Assembly (NCBI GenBank): GCA_030066195.1 | Contig: JASJCB010000096.1 | Location: 1 to 39,203 of the forward strand | Reading direction: 5' to 3' | Source: Acidobacteriota bacterium | Lineage (GTDB): Bacteria > Acidobacteriota > Holophagae > Acanthopleuribacterales > Acanthopleuribacteraceae | DNA length: 39,203 nucleotides | Shown here: positions 1-7,296 of the stretch, piece by piece | How the letters are laid out: every line of letters begins with the position of its first letter | How positions within the stretch are numbered: position 1 is the stretch's first letter | Notes under the pieces: model-generated | Told to the model about the DNA's origin: nothing | Seen by the model: only the letters and a program-made list of their open reading frames with translations | Databases searched by the model: none | Position numbers and translations under genes: made by a program

Positions 1-910
1 CGTTATACCACCGCCCCATCATTTTGGCAGCAATCCGTTCCTGGGGAAATTCCGAGGAAATGGAAACCCGGGCAAGGTACTCTTCGAACTCGGCAACCCT
101 TTGTTCCAAGCGTCGAAAAGCGCCGAAACATCCGTTTGTGAAGAGCCTGCGATAATCCTGACCGTTAGGAAGGTAATAAGTTGCCTCATCATAATCCCTG
201 AAAATCAGGGTATTCGCTTCAATTGGAGGTTCTTGCTCATCGGCAAAGAAAGGTTTGGGTCCCCCGGGAATCCATGGTTGGGAAATATCGTCGCGAAACC
301 CAAAATGGATTTTGTCCCCCGGCAACGCTTCCGCCTCAAAGACCTCGATCATTCCCAATCCCAGTTCGCACGACCATTTCGGCATTTGCACGTCAAGGCT
401 TACGCCTGATCTCTTATACAACGAAATGATCACATGGATTTCGCACATGAAGGCGTCATGCCAATCCTCGAGGCGGTCACCAAGGTGTTTAACCGCTCTT
501 TCGCGAGCGCCTTGTTTGAAGTCGGGAAAGGACTTTTCCATCACGTTCTCGAAATCGGACTGAACGGCAAGTTTTTTCAGGCCCTCATAGGTAAAGGAGA
601 TATTCACACCGGCCGGCCAGTCGCACTTGTCATCCTCATCGAAAAGCTGCCCGGTAATGATCGGAAGCCTGATGTGATTGGGGCCGTACCAGTTGTTACC
701 GGAGGTGAGCACCTTCTTGAGAAAATCCTTGAAGACCTGTCTCTTTTCGATTTCGAACAGAAAATGACTCGCATTTGTGTATTGAAAATAACTACCGAGA
801 ACAAGACCCTGGATATCCCTCCACTTATCCTTCTTTAATGGCGTTGCAATACTACTCTTGAAGACCCTGTCAAAAATGTTCTCAATATCGATCCCTTTAT
901 GTTCTGACAT
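1..910 (-). CDS. DyP-type heme peroxidase (C-terminus beyond left edge)
   Basis: Reading the minus strand from the ATG at 910 gives 303 codons without a stop up to the window edge, so the C-terminal part is missing. The protein has landmarks of dye-decolorizing peroxidases: DIQGLVLGSY at residues 32-41, a VNISFTYEGLKKLAV stretch near 102-116, GARERAVKHLGDR near 134-146, GFRDDISQPW at 204-213, and a late FRRLEQ...AAKMMGRW segment near 265-301. DyP enzymes bind heme and reduce H2O2; their GXXDG motif carries the catalytic Asp. Here that motif reads G-F-R-D-D, so the final glycine is replaced by aspartate, which is unusual. The proximal histidine would lie outside the window. It starts 13 nt after the upstream unknown gene ends, so the two probably share a transcript. 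The family call is fairly secure; activity is not. Confidence 0.8.
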   Translation of the reverse strand, partial: MSEHKGIDIENIFDRVFKSSIATPLKKDKWRDIQGLVLGSYFQYTNASHFLFEIEKRQVFKDFLKKVLTSGNNWYGPNHIRLPIITGQLFDEDDKCDWPAGVNISFTYEGLKKLAVQSDFENVMEKSFPDFKQGARERAVKHLGDRLEDWHDAFMCEIHVIISLYKRSGVSLDVQMPKWSCELGLGMIEVFEAEALPGDKIHFGFRDDISQPWIPGGPKPFFADEQEPPIEANTLIFRDYDEATYYLPNGQDYRRLFTNGCFGAFRRLEQRVAEFEEYLARVSISSEFPQERIAAKMMGRWYN

Positions 911-923
911 GGAACGGCTCCTT

Positions 924-3014
924 TCAAACTTTGAAGCGAACTATGTTAGAGTCGCCGAAAGCCCGCTTCTCTCTTATCGTTAAAGAGGTGCTGGAAGCAG
1001 GGGTATCGGAGTACCTATACTTCGAATAGGCCTCGGTTGTATCCAAGATGAAAGCTATCTCGTGAAAATGCCGTTTCAAAGGCACAAATTTGGCAAAAGA
1101 CTCATAGTTAAGTTCCTTCAAGTAATCGTAAACCATACTCTGTATATTTTCGTCATAGTCCGACAGTTCATTTTTCACCTTTATTTCAAACTCTTGCCAT
1201 TCCTCTGAACCCAATTTGGTATTGGGGCCTTTCTCCGGTTCATACAATGGCCGCTTATCTGTCAAAATGTCAATCCGCCTGGCCAGGTCTTTTTTTTCTT
1301 CTTCGGAGGTAACCTCCTCCAAAATGGGGTCTACGTTTGGATCGCGCCGCATTTCCATTTCTTTCTCCACCTTGGCCAGAGTATCCTCATCCAGGAATTT
1401 GGAATCCAGTAATTGCCATAATTCCGATTTTGACTTCAACCATGTAGTGAAGGTGAAGAACCAGTCCAGATGGATACTTTGATCGATGGTTTCGTATCGA
1501 TAAGCGCGCTGATCCAGGTCTTGAACCGAAAGAGCATGGAGGTATTCGTAATACTCGAAAGGCGTTCTCCTTACCTCCAGTTGTTTCCACAGGTAATTGA
1601 GGTTGGCCGCTTTTTCCCTGATCTGTACTGGGATTTCAGGCCTCTTCAAGTTCTGTGAGAATTTGTGTATCTCCTGGTGGAACTTTCTTGCTATCGTGGC
1701 AAAGCGTTTAGATTCTTCCGTACCTTGCTCCAAAAACCAGTCGCGGATTGACTCCCAATCCCTGATCAACCGTTGGAAAAGTTCGCCCAGTAAAACGTTG
1801 ATATCGGGTTTCATACACTTGTCAAGAAAGCCTTGTATCTCCGGCGCAAAATCATAGTCGGCACCAAAGGGTTTATTGAAAAGCTCTTTAATGCCTGCCG
1901 AAATATAGTCCAGTTTTTCTCCAAGTTTATCTATGAGTCCACCGAGCACCTCATAAATCATGCTATGATCTGGATAAGAATTTTTCTTTTCTTTCTTCTT
2001 TAGGTCCGAAATCATCTGCCTCAAATCGGCTTCGGGTACCCCGAACGATTTAGAGAAATCAACGATATCGGCATCGCTATGTGCTTTGTCGCTGTAGAAA
2101 TTACGAAACAACTCCAGACTTTTGGGACGGATTCCCCCCTCGCAAAGCTTATCATATGACTTCCAAAAGTCCTCGGGCAGGTTCCCAGATAACTCCGCCC
2201 ATTTCGAAAACAGTTTCTTAATCAACCAGAGCCTGAATTTCGGTGCATCCTGTTCGGCCTGGTGTTGCAACGTCGGGTCCACTTCGGATGGGTGGGAACT
2301 CAGCTTGTTCCAGGCCCAGGCCTTCCGGCCAAGCGCATAAAAATGAAAGAGAAAGGGGTCTAGGCGGGTCAACAACCAGAGCATTGGCTCCCAGAGCTTT
2401 TGCTCCTCCGATCTTTTGGCTGGCTTTGCGATATTGAATGGTTCCGCAACCTCATTATGCTTAACGGCGCCACAGATTTGTTTTTTTAGGTTTTCCAGGG
2501 GAAGACATCTTTTTTTATCTTGCCGGTCTTGGTCGGGCTTCTTTGAGTCACTTTCTATTGGGGTATGTGTCTTGCTGAACCGACGGAGTTCGTAGGGAAA
2601 GGCCTGGCCCTTTTCCATGATCTTCTCCTGGAGATCCGCATTATTCCCCAGAGATTTGAAATCATCTAGAGTTTCCTCTTCCAGCCAGTCTAAGATGGCT
2701 TCACCCAATTCATCAACAGCCTTGCCCAGAACCGTGTCAATATAAATGCTAAGTTGGTCCCAACTCAACAAATATCTGTGTCCGGAATAAATCCATCCTG
2801 AGGAGTGAACCCTGGCATTCTTGAAATGCCTGCTTAATATAGGCTTCAATGGTTTCCGGATCCCACCGCCCACGTACATCCTCAAGTTGATTGCATCGTG
2901 GCGCTGGAAATTCTCCCACTTTTCGAAGGGAGATCTTCCCGCAATCTTGAAATTTTCAATTGAGATTTCAAAGTCTGGATTCCGGAGATCGATGGAATCA
3001 TAATCATTCTTCAT
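924..3014 (-). CDS. Unrecognised 696-aa helical protein upstream of DyP peroxidase
   Basis: This 696-residue protein matches no family I recognise. It has no signal peptide or membrane segment and is rich in charged residues, Trp and Phe. Much of it (roughly residues 90-150 and 260-560) looks alpha-helical, with a lysine-rich patch KKKEKK near residue 340. The start is well supported: a strong GGAGG ribosome site lies about 6-8 nt before the ATG at 3014. It is the first gene of a two-gene unit, with the DyP-type peroxidase beginning 13 nt after its stop, so a shared role in oxidative chemistry or in housing the peroxidase is possible. That is inference from position only. An AT-rich leader with a plausible promoter precedes it. 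Confidence 0.75.
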   Translation of the reverse strand: MKNDYDSIDLRNPDFEISIENFKIAGRSPFEKWENFQRHDAINLRMYVGGGIRKPLKPILSRHFKNARVHSSGWIYSGHRYLLSWDQLSIYIDTVLGKAVDELGEAILDWLEEETLDDFKSLGNNADLQEKIMEKGQAFPYELRRFSKTHTPIESDSKKPDQDRQDKKRCLPLENLKKQICGAVKHNEVAEPFNIAKPAKRSEEQKLWEPMLWLLTRLDPFLFHFYALGRKAWAWNKLSSHPSEVDPTLQHQAEQDAPKFRLWLIKKLFSKWAELSGNLPEDFWKSYDKLCEGGIRPKSLELFRNFYSDKAHSDADIVDFSKSFGVPEADLRQMISDLKKKEKKNSYPDHSMIYEVLGGLIDKLGEKLDYISAGIKELFNKPFGADYDFAPEIQGFLDKCMKPDINVLLGELFQRLIRDWESIRDWFLEQGTEESKRFATIARKFHQEIHKFSQNLKRPEIPVQIREKAANLNYLWKQLEVRRTPFEYYEYLHALSVQDLDQRAYRYETIDQSIHLDWFFTFTTWLKSKSELWQLLDSKFLDEDTLAKVEKEMEMRRDPNVDPILEEVTSEEEKKDLARRIDILTDKRPLYEPEKGPNTKLGSEEWQEFEIKVKNELSDYDENIQSMVYDYLKELNYESFAKFVPLKRHFHEIAFILDTTEAYSKYRYSDTPASSTSLTIREKRAFGDSNIVRFKV

Positions 3015-3097
3015 TCTCCCCTCCTTCAGGAACTCTGGAATAATGAGACATAGGGATTTTCGTATTTTTTCAACTGTAGGAAGTGGTTTAGAAAATA

Positions 3098-3125
3098 ATT
3101 ATCACAGAGTAATATTCAAAATCAA
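3098..3125 (-). promoter_or_regulatory. Candidate sigma70-type promoter for the unknown/DyP operon
   Basis: On the minus strand TTGATT and GATAAT are separated by 16 nt, inside an AT-rich stretch about 85 nt upstream of the ATG at 3014. This is consensus matching by eye only. Confidence 0.4.
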
Positions 3126-3366
3126 GGTGATTTTTTCTGACCTGCAAAACTGAATCTTTAGTTGTGTCAAGGAGAAAAAACTGAATACTGTTTCAAACTG
3201 CTTCTCCGGCGTCCGTCGGAGTGCTACGAAGCCGGCACCGGGTTCACAGAAGATAGGTTGACCTTGAGAAATGCCACCTAAATTGGTTGTTTAACCCGCC
3301 TATCGACAGAAATTCATCACTTTGTTGCTCAAAAAGACCCTTAGACAGACGTCAAGGGGTCTTTTG

Positions 3367-3761
3367 CCCGAGAACGGGACCGGTTGAAAGTCGGCAAAGC
3401 GGTTCCGTTCCCGGGAACAGGACCGTGTTCAGGGTCGAAGACCGGTTCCGTTCCCGGGATTGGTTATACCTGAACGACGCGGAGTCGGTTCCAACCCCGG
3501 AAAACCGCCCAACGAAACATCAACTCGGGTTGTTTTTCGCGGAAATGCGTCCGAGGTTCCCGACCCGGAAGGTTCCGAACCAGGTGCGGAGTTGTAAAAT
3601 CGACCGGCCACGGCGCCGATATCGAGAATGGATACGGCTTTGTGAGTTCTCAGCGCCAGGTTCTCGGGTCCAAAACTCCTTTTTCATGTGCGAAAAACCC
3701 AATTCCCTGCCCGTGTGTTGTATTTCTCCTTTTGACAATACTGGTTCCCGAGAACGGAGCC
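3367..3761. repeat. Dispersed CGGTTCCGTTCCCGGGA motif family, direct and inverted
   Basis: The 17-mer CGGTTCCGTTCCCGGGA occurs exactly at 3400-3416 and again at 3443-3459, 43 nt apart. An inverted, slightly diverged copy (CCCGAGAACGGGACCGG) lies at 3367-3383 and pairs at 15 of 17 positions with 3442-3458. A shorter inverted copy (CCCGAGAACGGAGCC) lies at 3747-3761. The core GTTCCCGGGAAC at 3407-3418 is a perfect 12-bp palindrome. Looser variants (GGTTCTCGGGTCC near 3659, GGTTCTATCGCCGGGAA near 3780) extend the family. It could form RNA stem-loops or be a protein-binding cluster. Confidence 0.6.
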
Positions 3762-3966
3762 CCCTCTTTTCGCCAACCCGGTTCTATCGCCGGGAATGAC
3801 ACCGGCGTAATCCCGGGTTTCGGTCGAGCAGGAGCAAAACCGTCAACGCTTCCGTGAAGATAAGCGGGCACGGACCCGAACGGAAACAACCTATCTTCCC
3901 GAACACCATCCACCTGAGTGGTGAGCTTCGCCCTGCGATCACCCTGAAGAGATACCGTGTTTTCCT

Positions 3967-3995
3967 TTGAACTCGATTCCTCCGGGTGCTATGCT
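3967..3995 (+). promoter_or_regulatory. Candidate sigma70-type promoter of the reb operon
   Basis: TTGAAC (3967-3972) and TATGCT (3990-3995) are separated by exactly 17 nt, 62 nt upstream of the first RebB start. It is the best hexamer pair in this leader and fits transcription of the six following plus-strand genes. Confidence 0.5.
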
Positions 3996-4057
3996 TGTGG
4001 GGTATTAAGCCACACTCCCAGATATTGAAAAAGTCGTCATTAAAGCAAGGAGTCATT

Positions 4058-4282
4058 ATGGCCTTTCCTACTTCTGTGAATGACCAGGTTACCGACGCGG
4101 TAACCCAAGCTAACGTCAAGGTCTTGGGCGATGCGCCCGCGACGGCCATGGGCAATGTCTATGTTGCCGTGAGCCAGGCCCTGTCCAACGCCGCACAAAA
4201 CGCGACGACGGCGAGTCAGCAGAATTATGTTACCGCGCAGGCCGCTACCACGCGTAGCGTTACCAGCCTGCTTTCCGGTTAA
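4058..4282 (+). CDS. rebB: RebB-family R-body structural protein (copy 1)
   Basis: This 74-aa protein belongs to the RebB 'killing trait' family, whose members polymerise into R-bodies, coiled protein ribbons that extend explosively and were first studied in Caedibacter. The hallmark reads from MAFPT at the N-terminus through ITDAVTQAN-like and LGDAPA segments to a QALSNAAQNA helix and a terminal AQAATTRSV helix. The start is the ATG at 4058, with AAGGAG about 6 nt upstream; an in-frame extension to 3986 would remove the conserved MAFPT start. The protein closely resembles the next one, especially over residues 12-35, indicating recent duplication. R-body proteins are cytoplasmic and lack signal peptides, as here. 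The family call is secure; which copy is the main ribbon subunit cannot be told. Confidence 0.9.
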   Translation: MAFPTSVNDQVTDAVTQANVKVLGDAPATAMGNVYVAVSQALSNAAQNATTASQQNYVTAQAATTRSVTSLLSG

Positions 4283-4354
4283 GCGGTTTCTATCGCTTGA
4301 CCCGCCACGATCATCGACAAACAGGATAAAAGTATATTTTTGGAGGAATTAGAA

Positions 4355-4582
4355 ATGGCATTTCCAACAGCGGTCAACAGTCAGATTACCGATGCGGTGA
4401 CCCAGGCCAACGTCAAAGTATTGGGCGATGCGCCCGCCGTGGCCATGGGCAACCTCTACCAGGCAACCGCCCAGGCGCTCAGCAACGCCGCGCATAACGC
4501 GACCAACGCCGGCCAGCAAAGCTGGGTGGTGGCGCAAGCCGCGACCACCAAAAACGTGATCGCCTTGCTGCAAAACGGCTAG
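4355..4582 (+). CDS. rebB: RebB-family R-body structural protein (copy 2)
   Basis: This 75-aa paralogue has the same order of elements as copy 1: MAFPTAVN, ITDAVTQANVKVLGDAPA, a QALSNAAHNA helix and AQAATTKNV near the C-terminus. The start at 4355 is fixed by GGAGG at 4342-4346, 8 nt upstream; a TTG in frame at 4340 precedes that site and is rejected. The segment TDAVTQANVKVLGDAPA is identical between the two copies, while the C-terminal halves differ, as if the subunits have specialised. R-body loci typically encode two or more such small proteins that co-assemble. The 72-nt gap after copy 1 carries its own ribosome site and no clear terminator, so one transcript is likely. Confidence 0.92.
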   Translation: MAFPTAVNSQITDAVTQANVKVLGDAPAVAMGNLYQATAQALSNAAHNATNAGQQSWVVAQAATTKNVIALLQNG

Positions 4583-4589
4583 GTTCCCG

Positions 4590-4880
4590 ATGGCGTTCCC
4601 AACGGCGAACGGTAAGAAGAAGGATCGCGAACCCGGAGCCGCCTCGGTGGACCCGGCCTATCGGGAAAGCGTCGCGCGAGCTTTGGAAAACGCGGCCATG
4701 GCCGCGGAGGCTGCCTGCGTGGAAGGCGTGAAGTTACATCGGGTAGTCACCACGGCTTGTGCGGCCGAAATCTATCGTTGCGTCGGTCTGGATCCCCAAG
4801 CGGCCTTGGGTATCGCGTCCGAGGCCGGCCCCGGGGAAACAACCACGGAGGACGCCGGCCCGACCGAGGAGCCCGCCTGA
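4590..4880 (+). CDS. Divergent RebB-like protein with acidic C-terminal tail
   Basis: This 96-aa protein starts with the same MAFPT as the two canonical RebB proteins, 7 nt after copy 2 ends. The middle (residues 29-65) keeps the spacing of the second half of the RebB domain: RALENAAMAAEAACVEG corresponds to QALSNAAHNA and neighbours, and VVTTACAAEIYRCV to the AQAATTKNV helix. The first-half signature ITDAVTQAN...LGDAPA is replaced by a charged linker. The tail, from about residue 75, is rich in Gly, Pro, Thr and Glu. Four cysteines occur where the canonical copies have none. It may be a capping or assembly partner of the ribbon; that role is inferred. The ribosome site before 4590 is weak, suggesting translational coupling. 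Confidence 0.75.
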   Translation: MAFPTANGKKKDREPGAASVDPAYRESVARALENAAMAAEAACVEGVKLHRVVTTACAAEIYRCVGLDPQAALGIASEAGPGETTTEDAGPTEEPA

Positions 4881-4900
4881 CGGAGGTTTTTCGTACGGCT

Positions 4901-5548
4901 ATGGCAGACAATAGCAACCAACCTGACGGGCGTAACCCAAAACAAGATGTTGCACCCGAACCAACCGGGGGTGAAGAACTCATGGTAAACGACCCGAAAC
5001 CGGACCCGCAAGGGACCGGACAGCCCGCTGTAGACGGCAATACCGAGGAAATGGTCGATGTGGTCCTGGGCCACGCGCTCGGTCTGGGCTTCTACAACGC
5101 GCTGCAAACCCAACAGAACCACAGGATCATGCAGAGCAGCATCACCATGGCCGCCTGCAAGCGAATCCTGGACGCCACCCCGGCCCAGTTGAAGAACCTG
5201 ACCGACCCGGAAGAAGGTCTCAAGGACGCTCAGCAGCATGTTCGGGCTCAAATCCAAGAGATCGCCAAGGCGGCATCGGGCGGCGGCAAGGTGCAAATCG
5301 CGGTTTCGCAATCGGCGGTGATAGCCGTTCAAGACGCCATCGACCACCTGCGCAACCTCAACACCATCAGTTCCGCCACCATCGGCCGCGCCATGGCCGG
5401 CATGGTTCAAACCGGCGACATGCAATACAAGGAAATGATCCACCAGGCTGAGGACATGGTTGCACGCGCCGCCGAACAACTGAACAGCATCACCAGGGAT
5501 GCGGTTGAACTGGCCAGGGCGTTTTCCGACGAGGAGCAGACGCCATGA
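4901..5548 (+). CDS. Large RebB-like protein with N- and C-terminal extensions
   Basis: The chosen start at 4901 gives 215 aa, with CGGAGG at 4881-4886 as a somewhat distant ribosome site; an internal ATG at 4982 is an alternative. The first 50 residues are Asp/Pro/Asn-rich and probably disordered. Residues about 50-90 resemble the RebB killing-trait segment: VVLGHALGLGFYNALQTQ followed by SSITMAACKRIL, matching LGDAPAVAMGNLYQA...AQAATTKNV in order. The C-terminal 110 residues are helical and Ala/Gln-rich (VARAAEQLNSIT), unlike canonical RebB. Its stop overlaps the next start as ATGA, so the two are translationally coupled. It may be an R-body terminus, nucleator or regulator; the sequence does not say which. 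Confidence 0.7.
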   Translation: MADNSNQPDGRNPKQDVAPEPTGGEELMVNDPKPDPQGTGQPAVDGNTEEMVDVVLGHALGLGFYNALQTQQNHRIMQSSITMAACKRILDATPAQLKNLTDPEEGLKDAQQHVRAQIQEIAKAASGGGKVQIAVSQSAVIAVQDAIDHLRNLNTISSATIGRAMAGMVQTGDMQYKEMIHQAEDMVARAAEQLNSITRDAVELARAFSDEEQTP

Positions 5549-6537
5549 CCGTGACGATCGCCGATCAAACTCTTGAAGGACTCAGCGATCTGGACGCGGT
5601 TCATCAGACGGTGCTTGCCCTGATTCCCCACGGCCCGGCCTGGTTGGATTGGGCGCTGAGGGAGGAAAGCGGCGTGTTCGGCTTCACGGACGCCGATACC
5701 ATGCTGATATCCGTTCTCGAAGGCCTTCACAACACCGGGCTCCTGTCCTTGAAAGGCCCGGGCGTCTGGGCAAGTCCGTCAGTCCTGACGGCCATGGCCC
5801 CTGCCGAGGTACAGATCGTCTTTGAATCCCAGAACGCGGGCCGACCCGTCTCGGGCTTGAAAAAAGTATTGACCGATCACGGTCTCTATAATTTCAAGGC
5901 CCTGGCCGCGGCCCGTGCGCTGCCGGAAAGCCTGGGCGTGGGCAACAGTCCCTGCTTCCAAACCATCACCCCGGGCGACCTGTTGCTGCTGGCCGAACTG
6001 GCGGACCGCATCGAGCGGGAGAACGCCGACGCGCGCGTGGCGGCGGCTTTTGCAGCCGGCCGGGCGGTAGACGTGAGCGACTTCACGGCCTACACCGCGT
6101 TCAAGCAGGCCTGCGGGGACGCCGACGCCACCACCGTTCTCCTGGATTTGATGCCGTCGATCTGGGCCTGGCTCCGGGGACCCGTGGCGCCGACAGCGGA
6201 GCCGCACGTGGTAACGGAAACGGTAACCACCTATCTGCAACACGGCGGCCTCCTGGGATTCAGCGACCTGGCCACGGCAGCGCGATACCTGGCGGAACAC
6301 GTTCCCCTGACTTCGCTGGGTTCGGCAGACCGGCCCAACGCCTGTGCGGCGGCCGTTCAAGCAGCGAACGCGGCGGCGGCATCCTTCGTGCCCGATGTGG
6401 TGCGCATCTCCCAAGACGGGCAGATCCGGCGCTATACGATGCAAACCAACGGCCTGACCCTGGAGCGAAACCCGGGCGGGGTGGTCACCATCCACGACTA
6501 TAGAAACAGCGAAACGGAGGTGAGCAAAGATGAGTAA
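5545..6537 (+). CDS. Unrecognised 330-aa protein in the reb operon
   Basis: The ATG at 5545 overlaps the preceding stop (ATGA), and the protein runs 330 residues. I recognise no enzymatic motif. The composition is Ala-, Leu-, Thr- and Asp-rich and mostly helical, with no signal peptide and no clear membrane segment. Residues 1-110 contain short Leu-rich helices. Ala-rich helices around 170-200 and 275-300 recall the coiled-coil-prone composition of R-body proteins but without the RebB signature. The last 45 residues (VRISQDGQIRRYTM onward) look like a short beta-rich element. Its position between RebB-like genes and a small Ala-rich gene makes an R-body assembly or control role the simplest reading, by association only. 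Confidence 0.7.
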   Translation: MTVTIADQTLEGLSDLDAVHQTVLALIPHGPAWLDWALREESGVFGFTDADTMLISVLEGLHNTGLLSLKGPGVWASPSVLTAMAPAEVQIVFESQNAGRPVSGLKKVLTDHGLYNFKALAAARALPESLGVGNSPCFQTITPGDLLLLAELADRIERENADARVAAAFAAGRAVDVSDFTAYTAFKQACGDADATTVLLDLMPSIWAWLRGPVAPTAEPHVVTETVTTYLQHGGLLGFSDLATAARYLAEHVPLTSLGSADRPNACAAAVQAANAAAASFVPDVVRISQDGQIRRYTMQTNGLTLERNPGGVVTIHDYRNSETEVSKDE

Positions 6538-6748
6538 AGCCGGCACAAAAGCGGCAAGCAGCACCCAGCCGAAGGTCGACATCGCCGAAGCGGTCACCAA
6601 AACGGCAACCGCGGGCGGAGACGCCCTGACCGACGCGGTCGTCGCGGAGACACAAGCGATCCGCCAGGAAGCCGAAAAGGTGCAAGCATCCGGCGAAGAA
6701 GCCGCCAAAGTAGCAGCCCACATAGAAAAAACCGCGGCAGCATCATAA
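6530..6748 (+). CDS. Small Ala/Glu-rich helical protein, last gene of reb operon
   Basis: This 72-aa protein overlaps the end of the previous gene by 8 nt and has a GGAGG-type ribosome site inside it, consistent with coupling. It is almost entirely Ala, Glu, Thr, Lys and Val with no aromatic residues. Residues 17-68 should form one amphipathic helix or coiled coil (AEAVTKTATAGGDALTDAVV onward). Its DIAEAVTKTA segment loosely echoes QITDAVTQAN of RebB, so it may be a strongly diverged relative or only convergent in composition. A hairpin follows 17 nt after the stop. Confidence 0.6.
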   Translation: MSKAGTKAASSTQPKVDIAEAVTKTATAGGDALTDAVVAETQAIRQEAEKVQASGEEAAKVAAHIEKTAAAS

Positions 6749-6764
6749 TTTCTAAACAAACAAC

Positions 6765-6785
6765 GGAGGGGGCGCAGCCTCCTCC
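6765..6785 (+). terminator. Hairpin at the end of the reb operon
   Basis: GGAGGGGGC and GCCTCCTCC pair over 9 bp (one G-U) around a GCA loop, 16 nt after the last reb stop. The following T-tract is weak (TTCATC), so this could be a terminator or an RNA-stabilising hairpin. Confidence 0.45.
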
Positions 6786-6862
6786 TTCATCATGACATGC
6801 ATCTCATCGTAGGTCTAATCGGGCGGTCAGGAAATGCGGCAGAATTCCTTACCATCCCAATT

Positions 6863-7198
6863 GGAGGATCAAGGATTTCTGCCCGGATCCTTGAATTCCC
6901 AAATGGAGGATCAAGGATTTCTGCCCGGATCCTTGAATTCCCAAATGGGGGATCAAGGATTTCTGCCCGGATCCTTGAATTCCCAAATGGAGGATCAAGG
7001 ATTTCTGCCCGGATCCTTGAATTCCCAAATGGAGGATCAAGGATTTCTGTCCGGATCCTTGAATTCCCAAATGGAGGATCAAGGATTTCTATCCGGATCC
7101 TTGAATTCCCAAATGGAGGATCAAGGATTTCTATCCGGATCCTTGAATTCCCAAATGGAGGATCAAGGATTTCTGTTCCATTCTTGAAATGCCCATTT
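6863..7198. repeat. Tandem array of eight 42-bp hairpin-forming repeats
   Basis: Units begin with GGAGGATCAAGG (or GGGGGATCAAGG) at 6863, 6905, 6947, 6989, 7031, 7073, 7115 and 7157, an exact 42-bp period. Each holds TCAAGGAT and its complement ATCCTTGA around a 10-nt loop (TTCTGCCCGG), with GGA/TCC adding three pairs after a 2-nt bulge, so every unit can fold into an 8-11 bp stem. The first four loops read TTCTGCCCGG, later ones TTCTGTCCGG and TTCTATCCGG, and the last unit is degenerate: a graded drift along the array. Because 42 is a multiple of three, several frames stay open, but I see no credible ribosome site and treat it as non-coding. Confidence 0.92.
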
Positions 7199-7296
7199 CA
7201 TGTATCGAGGATTTCTGCAGAAGAGGGCGGCTTGAGTACATCAGTGTCTACCTTGACCTTTTGTATCAACGTCTGTAAGTCGTTGAATCAGGGTCC

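Larger units (their letters stand above)
3015..3966. other. Gene-free region of about 950 bp
   Basis: I find no convincing gene here. The part next to 3014 is AT-rich and holds the candidate promoter at 3098-3125. From about 3290 the sequence becomes GC-rich and full of CCCGGG-centred palindromic motifs (listed separately). Open frames across 3287-3913 on both strands lack ribosome sites and have Cys/Arg/Pro/Ser-rich compositions typical of non-coding frames. Confidence 0.6.

Noticed and set aside
434..838. Plus-strand open frame of 134 codons
   Set aside because: It is antisense to the DyP-type peroxidase, has no family signature, and the minus-strand translation carries clear conserved motifs.
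3287..3799. Plus-strand open frame of 170 codons in the gene-free region
   Set aside because: Cys/Arg/Pro/Ser-rich composition, no ribosome site, and it crosses the palindromic motif family; overlapping frames on the other strand are equally open.
6863..7198. CRISPR array
   Set aside because: There are no variable spacers: the whole 42-bp unit repeats, and no cas genes are nearby.
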